A stretch of DNA of 64,000 bases, from positions 1,054,001 to 1,118,000 of the forward strand of contig VNKQ01000017.1 in assembly GCA_016508695.1 (NCBI GenBank). The letters are read 5' to 3'. The stretch comes from Hyphodiscus hymeniophilus (taxonomy: Eukaryota; Ascomycota; Leotiomycetes; Helotiales; Hyphodiscaceae). The notes below the pieces were generated by a model. It was not told the DNA's origin. It made no database searches and worked only from the letters and a program-made list of their open reading frames with translations. This document shows positions 11,238-21,910 of the stretch, piece after piece (the stretch's first letter is position 1; every line of letters begins with the position of its first letter). Position numbers and translations under genes: made by a program.

Positions 11238-11642
11238 CTACGCAACGACAACCGGATCGTAATACACCATCATCATGCCCTCGACACCCAACGGCTTCGC
11301 CTTCTCCTTCAGCGCCTGATGGGCCTCGCACCCCTCGTCGTAATACTTCATGTCCTCCACCGTCTTGAACTCGCTCTTCGCCGCGAAGGTGAAGCCTGCC
11401 GAGCGCGGATCCTCGATCAGAGGTCCGGCTTGTAGGGAGACGATGTAGGGCGCGCCGTCCTGTGGCCGTGTTAGTGGGGTGGCTTGGCTGGGTCGTGGGA
11501 GGGGGATGGAGGGATGGAGGGAGATGTATATATATACCTTTACGGCTGTTGTCACGAGGGTTTTGTAATACTCGACCAGCTTTGCGCGGCTTTCCTCGCT
11601 CGGGATCTTGAACATGGTAACTCGGATGATTGTTCCTGGCAT
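11238..11642 (-). CDS. Stress-responsive A/B barrel (Dabb) domain protein
   Basis: Exons 11642-11538 and 11459-11238 encode 108 residues, the normal size of a one-domain Dabb protein. It starts MPGTIIRVTMFKIPSEESR, with the typical first beta strand followed by a helix (AKLVEYYKTLV). Exon 2 has IVSLQAGPLIEDPRSAGFTF, a second strand pair, and the DMKYYDEGCEAHQALKEK helix. Dabb proteins are small dimeric barrels, some linked to stress responses and some to polyketide cyclisation or oxygenation; the substrate here is unknown. The 78-nt intron is a multiple of three and stop-free, so unspliced transcripts would add 26 residues. The next gene (nitrilase family) is transcribed divergently from a 465-bp shared promoter, which may hint at co-expression. 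Confidence 0.88.
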   Translation of the reverse strand: MPGTIIRVTMFKIPSEESRAKLVEYYKTLVTTAVKVYIYISLHPSIPLPRPSQATPLTRPQDGAPYIVSLQAGPLIEDPRSAGFTFAAKSEFKTVEDMKYYDEGCEAHQALKEKAKPLGVEGMMMVYYDPVVVA

Positions 11643-12107
11643 GATGGCGGCTTCTTTTTCAAATCTGCCTTTCTTGTTCCTTACGATGCTGCTCAATGCG
11701 GCGCAATGAAATTCTCTCTGGTTTTCAACGTAGTTGATGGTTCGCAGGACGAGAAGAGGAGTGTAGCACAGGAAACCAAGAATCTCACTCAGATGATTGA
11801 TTACTATATGAGTTGTGCAGTCAGCGTCCGGATAGTTGAACTGCGCCGGCCCCCACGGGTTTAGCTGAAGGTGGGGTTTGTCCGATACGGATCCATTCCG
11901 CGGGGGAGTGAGAATAGAGCTTCACTGTTCTTCCCCGGAGTGTTCCTATCAAACACCTGTGGAGGTTTCGACCCCGATCTGGATCTCATCTGACACCAGA
12001 GACGCAACAGTACATACAATCAATTGTTCCCTTTTGGTAAACCAACATTCTTGATCTATCTACCTTTCGATCTAAATTCTACGGCATCAAGAGATAATCA
12101 CGCGAGA
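11643..12107. promoter_or_regulatory. Divergent promoter between the Dabb and nitrilase genes
   Basis: The 465-bp region drives two divergent genes. It contains a pyrimidine-rich tract (CTACCTTTCG and neighbours) shortly before the nitrilase ATG. No convincing TATA box or known operator is visible. Confidence 0.5.
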
Positions 12108-13805
12108 ATGGCGCCGACGTATAAGATTGCCGTCATTCAGCTCTATCCCAAGGTATGTTGCTCGATTCTTGTTATCTGTTGAATCCAAGTCGGATTTCCG
12201 CTTCTTTTGCATGGAAATATCTCTCCAAGGCTTCTAGCAGGGCTTTTTTTGAGCAGTGATGTCTTCCTCTTTGCAAACTGCGATACTGTGCAAGCTACCC
12301 CGCATCACGTGGGTGTACCTTTCCAAGGAAGCTCTTGGTATTTGTATGGAATTAGATACCGTTTTGAGTCTCTCCTCAGTTGTTATAAGCTATTCGAGGT
12401 TTCTCAAGTGAGGTACGCTCGTGAAGCAATCAATCAACGCTCAATTATCTCATACACGTCCTGCACACCCTGAGTCCTCCTCTGGCCTCGGGTTCAATGT
12501 TTGTTTGATATGAAGTATCTGCATGTAGTCATTGAGTGAGCTACGCTCTTGAAAATCTTCTGCCAAAATCTGAATCCTATATAATCTCGTCCCTTATTAC
12601 TTCAATAGCTCACACTCCTAGCCCATGGCAATAGAATCCAATCATGCCAAAGCCGTATCCTTCATCCGAACCGCCGCCTCCCAAGGAGCCCACCTCGCCG
12701 TGCTCCCCGAATATCATCTAACAAACTGGCTCCCCGATGACCCGAATTTTATCCCTCTCTGTGCTCAATCCCAGACTTATCTCGAGGCCTACCAAGCTCT
12801 GGCAAAAGAACTCAATAGTATGTATTCCTTGCGTTGCTTCATTCTTCTTCCAAAGCGTTGTGGAGTTGCAAGCTTTATTATCCCCCTCAACGACACCGGG
12901 CGACATTTCAATTCCAGTCCAACAGTACCGCCACCTCTCCCAAGCTCAAGCTCTACTGACCTCGACCTCTCAAGTCTGTATCGTGCCCGGCACAATTGTA
13001 GAGAAACACACCGACGACCTCCACAACGTAGCATACTTCATCTCCTCCGACGGCACTATCCTCAGCTCCTACCAGAAGAAGAACCTCTGGCACCCCGAGC
13101 GCCCCCACCTCACCAGCTCCAAGCACGACCCGCACGTGGCCTTCGACACGCCGCTGGGGAGGGTTGGCCTGCTCATCTGCTGGGACCTGGCCTTCCCCGA
13201 GGCCTTCCGCGAGCTCATCGCCGCGGGCGCGAAGACCATCATCATCCCCACCTTCTGGGCCCTGAGCGATTGCAACGAGGCCGGCCTGGCCGCCAACCCA
13301 CTGGCCGAGGCCCTGTTCCTCGAGAGCACGCTGATCTCCAGAGCGTTTGAGAACACGTGCATGGTCGTCTTCACGAATGCGGGGGGGCCGGCGGGCAAGG
13401 TCACGAAGGGGACTTATGCGGGGCTCAGCCAGGTAAGTCACTTCATTTGAGACGTGTGCCCTTCTCCAGCATCAAGTCTCGACAGCTTGAGAGAGTTCTC
13501 TAGCGCGCAAACATCCGTTCGCTCTATCAACGGCTTTCGACCCCTTATCTCTTGCGCTGCCACCGTCCTTTAACATTCCCAATTCCACCTTGCCCCGCTG
13601 ACTCGACTAGGTTGCGGTGCCGTTCAAGGGGGCGCTGGGGAAGCTAGGCGCCGAGGAGGGCATGAGCCTCGTGGAAGTCGATATGCAGATCCTAGAAGAC
13701 GCGGAGAGCAACTACAAAGTCCGCGAGGATATGGGGAGGGAGGGATGGCATTACGACTACACGCTCACGCGCGGCGAGAGCGGGGCGGGCAAGAGTAGAA
13801 TGTGA
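12108..13805 (+). CDS. Nitrilase-superfamily carbon-nitrogen hydrolase
   Basis: Exons 12108-12152, 12622-12817, 12873-13432 and 13611-13805 give 331 residues. The tiny first exon supplies the family's N-terminal strand (MAPTYKIAVIQLYPK), joined to PMAIESNHAKAVSFIRTAA. The catalytic triad is visible: Glu in VLPEYHL (about 45), Lys in SYQKKNLW (about 149) and the nucleophilic Cys in LLICWDLAFPEAF (about 183). The family hydrolyses nitriles, amides or N-carbamoyl groups; the substrate cannot be read from these motifs. No signal peptide is present, so it is probably cytosolic. Oddities are the 469-nt first intron, long for this window, and a GC-rich third exon compared with its surroundings. If exon 1 were wrong, translation could start at 12625 but would lack the first strand. 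Confidence 0.88.
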
Positions 13806-14551
13806 GCTCAAAGCGTGCCATGTCGTCAAGTCCCTCCTTCCACTCATCCTTGATACGATTCTGTTTCGGCGGCTGTCCAGCCCGGAATAGATCGCTTGAG
13901 AATTGAAGAGCGGAAGCCCTAAACACGCTACTAGCTTGATATAGAAATATAGAAAGCTGATATGAATGAATACACGGCCGAGTAACATGCGAAGAGTTAA
14001 GGTTCACCTCTGTGAGGATGCAGACGTGCTGCTCGTTGCCTATTGAGAAATCAATTCTCCTTCTCAAATAGAAGAACCAGGCGCAGAGAGAGTCCGCATC
14101 AAGCGACCTGGGACTCGTATTCCTGCCTCCATTTCGCTAGGGTGCTTGATTCTAATAATAAGCACGACCGAGATGAGGTCGGCCAATCTGTCACCAAGAC
14201 GGACGAATTTGGACTGCTGTGATTTATTTCATTTTATTGCTATGCTATGCGGCTTTGCAATGGGAGGGAGCTATGCTAGCCTCTAATCATACAAAAGATG
14301 CTCTTGTGCATCCAAATGTCATGTTGCTTTGCAGCGTTATCTGGGCGCCCAAACCAGATGCACCTGATTTTGCCGCTAACTCCGGCGAAATGCATTTTTC
14401 CACGGTAAAAGCCAAATATCCACCACTCCAAATGATAGCTCTTGTCTCTTGGAAGACGAGATCCAGGGTATACTTCAAACAAAAATCCAACATCTCAAAC
14501 GCATGCGCTTCGATCCTCATTCGCCTTGAGTGACAAGGAACCTCGTATCGG
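13806..14551. other. Convergent intergenic spacer
   Basis: The 746 bp separate the 3' ends of the nitrilase-family gene and the RGT1-like gene. Open frames on both strands are short and have no recognisable domain. I see no repeat or RNA gene. Confidence 0.5.
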
Positions 14552-17306
14552 TTATCGGTCCGCGCTTCCGCCCAGCAATCCACTCCGGACTATCTCTCGC
14601 AGGTCATGAAACCGCCGAATAATTTTTCCATCCGTGCTCGACTCCTTACGTACTCCGCCGGCCAAGCTCTCGGCCTTTCCTTCATTAGTGGCTGTCGCCA
14701 ATTCTGCTGCCTCTGCGAGTGATCGTAGGTGAGACTCTTCGCCAGTGGAATGCTGGCTTGTGCCTGCTTTCGCACCAGCGGCGCCGCCTGCTCCGGTGGA
14801 TTGACCAAGATGCTTGTTCTTGACTATCAATTCTCTGATAGATGCATCCCAGCCGGACGGTGCAATCCGACTATCCAGAAGAGTCGTCAAGCCACTTTCG
14901 GCCTCCATTCTTGTCTGCTCGTGTGCCGTACATTCGATAAGTGCTGCCGCTGCGAATGTATTTGCATAGTGGGTCAAAGGGCAGACCAGGCTAGGATTGT
15001 TCTTGAGCAGAGTAACAATCTTCGTGGCCGGCTCGCAAAGATCATGTGGTCCATATTCGGGAAGCTTCCTAGCCATGAGGATCCTCAAAGACCAATAGGA
15101 CAGGTACATGACAACAGGAGCATTGGGTGGAGGAAGGGAGCTTGCGGACAAGGATTCGCGATATCGTTCGAGTTCACCTCTTAGCAACGTGCGAAAGTAA
15201 GAGGAGGAAGGATTGAAAGGGTCGGAAAGATCAGTAGGTGCAAGCGTGACGTGACCCAGAATGATAATCAGGCCTGGAGATATTAGTTGAGAAGGGTGGG
15301 AGCTTATAGCATGGGGACTCACGAGCGAGGTCGTATAGACTCTCTCCCAACACCGCCTGATCATCTTGGAAAACGACCACACTAGTATCAGGGACAAGGA
15401 GTGGACAACCAATGATTGCTGCGTGCCACCGATCCATCATAACTAAACTCCACCAAATTCTTCTTGCATTGCTCTCGTCCGAATCGGGATCATTGATCGA
15501 CTGTCTTTCGAGTCTCTTTTGAGTATATAGCTTCATAGAGTATGCCAATTCGACAGCGCTTCCAAGCCAAAATGATTGCGATGGACCAGACTGAGCTTGA
15601 CTTGGATCACAGTTGTCGGCTTCAATTGCCATAAGAAGCATGACTTGCAAGTATACGAGATTTGTGGTTGATGTTCGGTCAGCTGCGTTCTCAAATTCGG
15701 AGGCTAAATGCAGGAGGTCAGCAGATGCTCGTCAATTTTGATACCGTCAAACGAGGGGGAATCGCGCAATTGGTACGTTAAGTGTCCTTTGGACCATAGC
15801 CAGGAAGGAAGGAATGGTCACGTTTCTTGACTTACCTATAATAAGTTGCGCGGCCTTTCTAGAGCTTTGTTGCTCAGGTGTGGGAGCGCTTGGAGTAGGG
15901 AAAGACCGAACAGCAGCATACAAAGACTCGTAGAAGGCTTCGCGCAGAGTTGTTGGGCATTGAGCAATCATAGACCGCACCTTGTTCTTACTAAGCGCGA
16001 GAAGGGGATACGTGGGGTGTATAATGTTGTAGTATCTTGATGAATCAGTAATTGAGTCGCGTATAAAAAGGATCTGGAGATGTGCGACGTACCCATCGAC
16101 GATGCTTTCATCCCAATCAGTGACACGCTCATGATGACTGTGATCAGTTTGTGGCAAACTCTCAAAAGAGCTGCTTTGACGCCGGACTGGCTCAGGGGCA
16201 GTTCGCCAATAAGGAGATGGTTGGAGGCCATTTGGAGAGTAGTTGGGTTCGCGAAATACGGTGGTTGTGGTTGCAGGGGCCGAGTGAGAAGCTGGGAATG
16301 CGTTAGGAGGGTGTGGTAGGTGCCGAGGAAGTTCTTGGGATGCCCAGCCAGTCGCAGGTCTTTGAGGTTGATAAGTAGTTCCAAGGTCACCAGAGACTGC
16401 TGAATAGGTTCTCTTTCGCTGCATGCTGTCATCCGGAGGTGAGAACTCTTCAGAGGCGCGTTGTTGTTGTGGACTGTCGTGTTGGAAGTATTGTTGTGTA
16501 GATACTTCACCACCTTGTTGAACTTGTAATGAACCTTCAAGGTTTTGAACCCTATCTGCGAGCTCTTTGATGTAACTACGTCGGGAACCCCGGTCATTAG
16601 CCCACTGTCTGCTCATTGTGAAGTTTGTGAAGTTTGTGAAGTTTGGCTGTAGTGGTGAAGGTTTGAAGGGTTTGTGGAAATGTGTGTGGGAAAGAAGAAG
16701 TTCTTGAAGAGAACTCCAAAGTGAGAGACAACTCAGTCTTCAAGAAAAGCTTTGAAGCCACTAGTGGTTATGCGCGATGAGTCGCCATAATAAGAAATTC
16801 GCACAAGTTACATACCCTTTGCTTGGACCCCGCTTCATTGGAACTCGACTGAACTGACAACGCGACCCAATGCGCTTACAGCTCGTGCATGGAGTATCGC
16901 CAGACTCTTCAGTTGCATCACACCGAATCTTCTTCCTTCGACACTCATCACAAGCGCGTGAAACCTTGGATCTCTTCCTATTCGATGCGTCTGGCGAGGA
17001 ATCATATTGTCCTGGAACCGGGCCCATCTGTGCCGGACTGGCCTGCAAGTGCGCAGCGGCAGCATGGGGTTGGGTCTGGTCTTGATGGTATTGATGTTGT
17101 CCTCGTGGATCCTGTGTCTCTGAGAGAATTCCTCCTGGACCCGCGTTCATGCTAGGAGCGAGGGTGCGGGATTGTGAGTGTTGGGCAATCAATTGCAGGT
17201 CGGGGTGCGTTAATCCGGTAGATTGGGATTGCTGGCTCGGGGACTGCGAGTAGAAGGGAGGGACGCCTTCAGCAGCCATCGTGTTCGGAGAAGGATACGA
17301 TTGCAT
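14552..17306 (-). CDS. Zn2Cys6 transcription factor, RGT1-like glucose-transport regulator
   Basis: Exons 17306-16816, 16575-16093, 16035-15836, 15703-15323 and 15273-14552 give 758 residues. A Gln/Ser/Pro-rich N-terminus precedes a binuclear zinc cluster with Cys at 119, 122, 129, 140, 143 and 150 (CDECRRKKIRC...CTSCKRIGSRC). It is followed by the linker VPMKRGPSKGYIKELADRV and a short coiled coil. That linker across the first splice junction is characteristic of the Rgt1 group, which represses or activates hexose-transporter genes in response to glucose. The middle region matches the fungal transcription-factor regulatory domain (EAFYESLYAAVRSF, NARRIWWSLVMMDRWHAA). The gene has a long upstream gap, as regulators often do. 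Intron 1 is 240 nt and contains a threefold 9-bp repeat. The Zn2Cys6 call is certain; the RGT1 subgroup is likely. Confidence 0.9.
16617..16645. repeat. Threefold TGTGAAGTT tandem repeat inside an intron
   Basis: The 9-bp unit TGTGAAGTT occurs three times head to tail within intron 1 of the RGT1-like gene, close to a minus-strand ATG that could start an alternative, cluster-less protein (MSRQWANDRGSR). Confidence 0.75.
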
Positions 17307-17833
17307 CTTGTGCGTGTCGGCCGACTTCTGTCTTTATAAGATCTTCATAGAGACAGACGGGCGAGCGGGGTCTATTGTCGGGGAAGTGTCAGTTTAGATG
17401 CTGCGAAGGAGTGTTATGCGATCTCGGGTGCTGCAAGGCGACGCGCGAAGGTGAGTGGATGCACGCAGCGGCGGTTCGTGCGCCACGAATTCTGCCTCAA
17501 TGAACTTACTTTGGAGACTGACGGTTACACCAGGAATACGCGATCCTGAGTATTTACATGCGGTGTAGATTGTCCTGTTGGTGGAGAGTGTGTTTAGATC
17601 CAGGGATCTGTTGAAGCGGGATGTGTGAAGGGTTGATTGAGTGATTGAGTGAGTAAGTGATGGAGTCCGGGAAGGAAGATCAAAGGGCCGCGGTGGTTTC
17701 GTTCGTGTCTGTTTCCGATTTAAGGTTGGCCAGAGTGGGCTTAGCGTGCTGGCTAGTATGCTGGTTGGCTTCCTCGGATTCGGTGGTCGGGATACCAGGC
17801 CGGTGCTCGTATTGTGTTAATGCTTGGTACTTC

Positions 17834-17886
17834 TGTTTTGTTTTGTTTGTTTTGTTTCGTTTGTTTTGTTTTTCTCTGTTTTGTTC
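17834..17886. repeat. TTTTG-type simple-sequence tract
   Basis: A degenerate run of TTTTG and TTTG units lies about 530 bp upstream of the RGT1-like start codon, on its promoter side. On the transcribed strand it is an A/C-rich tract. Confidence 0.8.
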
Positions 17887-18628
17887 TGATTTTCTACAAG
17901 ACATACGCTATGAGACGAGTGAAGATATGCAGTATGCACGTCTACGGAGGATCAAGGTACAACATGTACCCTACTCACTCTCACACAACTTCACAAGCCC
18001 TTGATATAGCCCCGTCTCCTTCCTGGTCTCGTGCATCTACAAGGCAAGATCAAGCGGGATATATCCGATCTACCCTGCATGGCCCACTATGAGAGTTCTT
18101 GTGCGTTGGATATTGATTCAAAGCTGCTACTGCTGCTGTCCAACACGGAGCAGAGCAGGGTACTGTTAGTATCACGAGGCTCGCATGGCATTATGGATGC
18201 ATAAAAGGCCAGAAAACAACCAGAAGACATCCTAGACCACAGACCACAGCCCGGGGGTCATGGAGGCTGCCCTTGCATCTGGTGCATCGGCCTCGGCGCT
18301 GACAATGCTGTGTGAGTTGAGCTGGAAGGGGTCCGTTAATTGGATAGAGCGCCTGTTCGGACGGATTCTCTTCTGGAAACGAGCATTATCCCTTGACCAC
18401 CACCTGTCCGACCAATCCATCAATCACTCACTAATCTTGCACGCCCGCTGTGTCGTTCGTGAGGTATATCTAGCCATCGAACTTGGCACCTCCTGCACCC
18501 GTCACCAGCGTCTTTGGAGCAGCCCCCGTCAGTACTGATGGCAGGTTAGGGAGGGAAACAGAATGAAGTGATTCAAGCAGCTGGCCCGGAGGTAGATGGG
18601 CCGTAGTCCTCGCCCAGTCCAGCCCGCC

Positions 18629-18687
18629 CAGCAGACAGATAGCAGCGCTGCAGCAGATAGCAGATAGCAGATAGCAGACAGCAGACC
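18629..18687. repeat. AGCAGAT minisatellite-like repeat
   Basis: Imperfect copies of AGCAGAT/AGCAGAC follow each other, with the 3' half nearly perfect (about four units between 18653 and 18686). No coding frame is maintained. Confidence 0.8.
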
Positions 18688-19503
18688 TTACCTACAGGGG
18701 CAACACTCTGAGCCTAAACAGAAGAACCCTATCCTACTCATTGACTCCTAAGTTTCCTTTCGAAAGCCCCAATCATTTCTGCTGTAAGAAGCAGCCTGTT
18801 TGGGCGGATGAAAGACGAGGTTCTTCCCTTCGTCATGGGACGTTCCATACGGCTCCGGTCTGCATACTTGGAGTATTACACCCGCGATGCAACCTCAACC
18901 GTGGAACCTATCACAGCCCTTTCCTAGAGCGGAACAAACATCTTCAATATCAGATAGAATGCTGGTAGAGAGCGTTTTCCTTGGCGTGCCTTCGGAGAGC
19001 AGGCGCATGTCAAGGTGTCAGGCTGTCAGCAGGGAAGAGGGGGAACGTTGAAGCTTCGGTCAATTATGCTTCAAAGACCGACAGGAGAAAATGCATGGGA
19101 ATCTCGAGTACGATATTGGCCGCAACTGCAGCTGCATCTACGGCACCTCCCAAATCCCCTCTTTTAATTCTCCCAGGAGGAAGCTCAAGCATCAGTCCAG
19201 GATAGCTTGTCTTGCTTGCCATCTCACCGTCTCGTAAGATCACAATAGCCCAAGCTACAACAGTAGCTTCCCCTGCGAAGAGTCTCGAACACATGGGATA
19301 GACATGCGTTGGGGTCGAGAATGGCCGCGGGGCAGAACATCGCATTCCCGTCGACGGTCCAAACCATATCAAGCCTTATTCCTGAAGCACTGGCATTATG
19401 AGAAGGAAGCGGAGCAGGTTTCGGAGCGACTCTGCCTGCTACGACCTACCGTGGCTTTTCCCCCTGTGGCTTCGACTTCGGACACCTCATGCATGTCATT
19501 TGA

Positions 19504-20060
19504 TCAGAGACGGGATTCAGAGGTGATCGTCAAGGGCCCAGGGGGGGTCGTTTCAAGAAGCGTCGGCACATGGGGAACCACGAACCACTGTAGAAAACGG
19601 CACTGCGGCAGTGAGGGAAGAGTTTGTGTGGGACGTAGGGATTGCCAAAATGAGGGGTTGTTGCGTTGGCTTGCGGAACGGTGAGGGAGGCAGGCAATTA
19701 GATTAATACCGTACCTTAGATTACTTAACTTAACGCGGGGTCCATCATCTCTCGACCGTGCTTGCCAAGAAGTCCATCCAAGGTGGAAGAGAAACCAGTC
19801 GAAACCGTCCACTGTTTCTCGACATGTTGGGTTACGACTTTCGAGCTCAATGAGCATCGCCGCCTGCCATGTCCCTGCTGACTTCGCTTGGTTGAGTACA
19901 GGACAGTATTTCATGCCAGCTTCCTCAGTTGGAAGGTCATGCAAGTCATCCACTACTGCAGCGGCATGGTACAGCACGGCGGTAGGAAGAACATTGCGAT
20001 ATGCACTCTCAAGGTCTGAAAGGCCGAGATGAATGAACTGCGGTGCGGGAAGGAAGAGGA
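19504..20060 (-). other. Unassigned minus-strand open frame of doubtful coding status
   Basis: After a TTTCAG/CTGTAG acceptor-like sequence near 20075 the minus strand stays open for about 185 codons. Part of it reads like a globular protein (LPTAVLYHAAAVVDDLHDLP, then SAGTWQAAMLIELESR and FDWFLFHLGWTSW). The final third loses this character. I cannot place a start codon, a second exon or a family, so this may be an exon of an unknown gene, a decayed gene or chance. Confidence 0.25.
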
Positions 20061-20407
20061 AATCTCTAGACCGCTACAGCTGAAATCAACCCGTCCATGC
20101 GTTCAATTTGCATGTGGAGGAATGATTGCCGTTGCAGCAATACTTGTGCCAAAATCCGCAATACATTGGACGAGGTCACAAGTCAAATGCTGCTATATAT
20201 GTACGTGCAAATATGTCACATTGAAAACCTATGAACATTGATTGTGATATCCTAAATTGCTCAAATATGTGGCACAATTTGGATGCTTGGGATGAACGTC
20301 CCAAGATCAATTCAAAACCATAAATCCCTGTTTCTTCGAGTCGTCGGCAAAAACCATTCCAAAAAAGAACAATCGTCACGCGAATGCCTGCTGCCTTTCC
20401 ACTTGTG

Positions 20408-21910
20408 TTATTGGGCCCGAACGCTTTCTTCCGCCATTTCATTCCGTCCGTTGTTGATCGCGATGTTACTCGAGGTAAAATCATTCATCCAGAAAGCTTC
20501 ATTCTCCTCCTCTGCCGAAAGTTGAAAAGTATTGTCGTCGAAAGGTGATATGTTGGTTGCACAAGACTTGTCCTCGCCGAAGTTTGCTGGCAGTCCATGA
20601 TTGGAGAATCCATCTGCTGTCGGGACTCCCTTCATGAAGGACTCCATGTCAAGAGCCTCGACGTTGTTGCTAACAAGCATCTGGACTTGAGGCATACCAA
20701 GAAAAGAGGATGCGGTGCTCAAGCGGTATCCATCGATATCTCCTCCAAAGTCGGAATTTTCGAGGTCGGAACCATAGTGGTTATTCAACAAAGTTGGACG
20801 TGCCGCTCGTTTATCACTGACTACCCCAAAGTCTTCCACCTCGGAAATCTCGCCGGAAGTACTCGTGGTAGTGAGAGCAGGTTGGTCCATGCTGCTGAAG
20901 TCAAAGCCGGTGAACGATGGAGCTTGGCTGTACGACGAAGCTGCGAAGTTTTCATTGTTGAAGTCGAGGCCATTGTATTGAGACCAATCGATCGATGCTG
21001 CACTCAAGCCGGCAGAAAACAAGGGCTGCTCCGGATCTGGCATTGCCGAGTAGAAGTTATACTCTGTTGCCATATTGGATAGATCCAATGGGGGCAGGAG
21101 GCCGTTGAGTTGGTCGAGGTTTGATGTTGCACTCATGAGAGGCGAGCCATGCTCGGACTTCACCATGCGCTGTTCTTGTTGCGCGCTGACCATAGAATCC
21201 TTAATATGAGATTCACTGTGCAATGCGTCAATGGTGGAGGTGTGTGGCAGGCTGTCAACGGATCTATTGGCCAGGCCCGATGGCGAAGGCCCGTGTATGG
21301 AGTGTGCCCTTGGTACAACGTAAGGCAAGCCGCACTTGTGGGCCATGTTGTTCTTGTGTACAGGCTTATGATGACCATTCGAGAAGACTGTCAACCCTCC
21401 CTCAGACTGTGCTGTGAGCGCACGAGGTCTTCGGCCCTCAGTTCCAGGTGTTGACGACAATGAAGCCTCGTCGGAGTCGGATTCGGGAACAGGATCTAGA
21501 TGCTCCTTCTTGAGAGCGCAAGAGCAACGTCCACCATGGCTGCAACAGCAGTTATCTGCTATATCAATTGTCAGGAACTGCTGCTGTGGTGCCTCGCACG
21601 TCTCCGTGGAGAAATGCTCACCCGGGGAATCGCCGCTTTCATGATGTGTACAAGCTCCCTTGCTATGGCCCTTCTCGCCGCAATCGCAACGAACATGCGC
21701 AGATCGTGACTTGCGCAGGGTTCGGCAGTGAGTACACTGTGAGACTGGTCGACCCTGTGCGGGAAAGGTTAGTAGAAGGCTGAGTGGGCGATGATGAAAA
21801 CATACCTTTTTGTTGATGTGCTGCAATGGTCGGTCGGCATGTTGGCAATTACTGACACGATGACCTCGCACACATGCCTCGCAGGCATACTTTTCGCCCT
21901 TGATCAACAT
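20408..21910 (-). CDS. Copper-fist DNA-binding transcription factor
   Basis: Exons 21910-21806 and 21754-20408 encode 483 residues. The N-terminus is a copper fist: MLIKGEKYACEACVRGHR with ligands Cys10, Cys13, Cys22 and His24, then GRPVSQCTHC and CDCGEKGH, including the GRP element that contacts the DNA minor groove in this family. A Cys-rich cluster follows around residue 100 (CCCSHGGRCSC), comparable with the copper-sensing Cys motifs of Ace1/Mac1/Cuf1 proteins. The remainder is acidic, Ser/Asn/Phe-rich and probably an activation region. Family members control copper uptake or copper detoxification; which one applies cannot be decided from sequence alone. The 51-nt intron lies inside the DNA-binding domain, is a multiple of three and contains no stop, so retention would insert 17 residues just before GRP. 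A nearly 4-kb upstream region separates it from the next gene. Confidence 0.93.
   Translation of the reverse strand: MLIKGEKYACEACVRGHRVSNCQHADRPLQHINKKVCFHHRPLSLLLTFPAQGRPVSQCTHCRTLRKSRSAHVRCDCGEKGHSKGACTHHESGDSPGEHFSTETCEAPQQQFLTIDIADNCCCSHGGRCSCALKKEHLDPVPESDSDEASLSSTPGTEGRRPRALTAQSEGGLTVFSNGHHKPVHKNNMAHKCGLPYVVPRAHSIHGPSPSGLANRSVDSLPHTSTIDALHSESHIKDSMVSAQQEQRMVKSEHGSPLMSATSNLDQLNGLLPPLDLSNMATEYNFYSAMPDPEQPLFSAGLSAASIDWSQYNGLDFNNENFAASSYSQAPSFTGFDFSSMDQPALTTTSTSGEISEVEDFGVVSDKRAARPTLLNNHYGSDLENSDFGGDIDGYRLSTASSFLGMPQVQMLVSNNVEALDMESFMKGVPTADGFSNHGLPANFGEDKSCATNISPFDDNTFQLSAEEENEAFWMNDFTSSNIAINNGRNEMAEESVRAQ

Larger units (their letters stand above)
17307..20407. other. Long gene-poor region upstream of the RGT1-like gene
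   Basis: This 3.1-kb gap contains the promoter and probable leader of the RGT1-like gene, a T/G-rich simple-sequence tract (17834-17886), a 7-bp tandem repeat (18629-18687) and one minus-strand frame at 19504-20060 that looks partly protein-like but matches nothing I know. The right end is the 3' flank of the copper-fist gene. No supported gene otherwise. Confidence 0.45.

Noticed and set aside
12953..13441. Long minus-strand frames opposite the nitrilase gene
   Set aside because: They are mirror frames of the GC-rich third exon, which carries all catalytic motifs on the plus strand.
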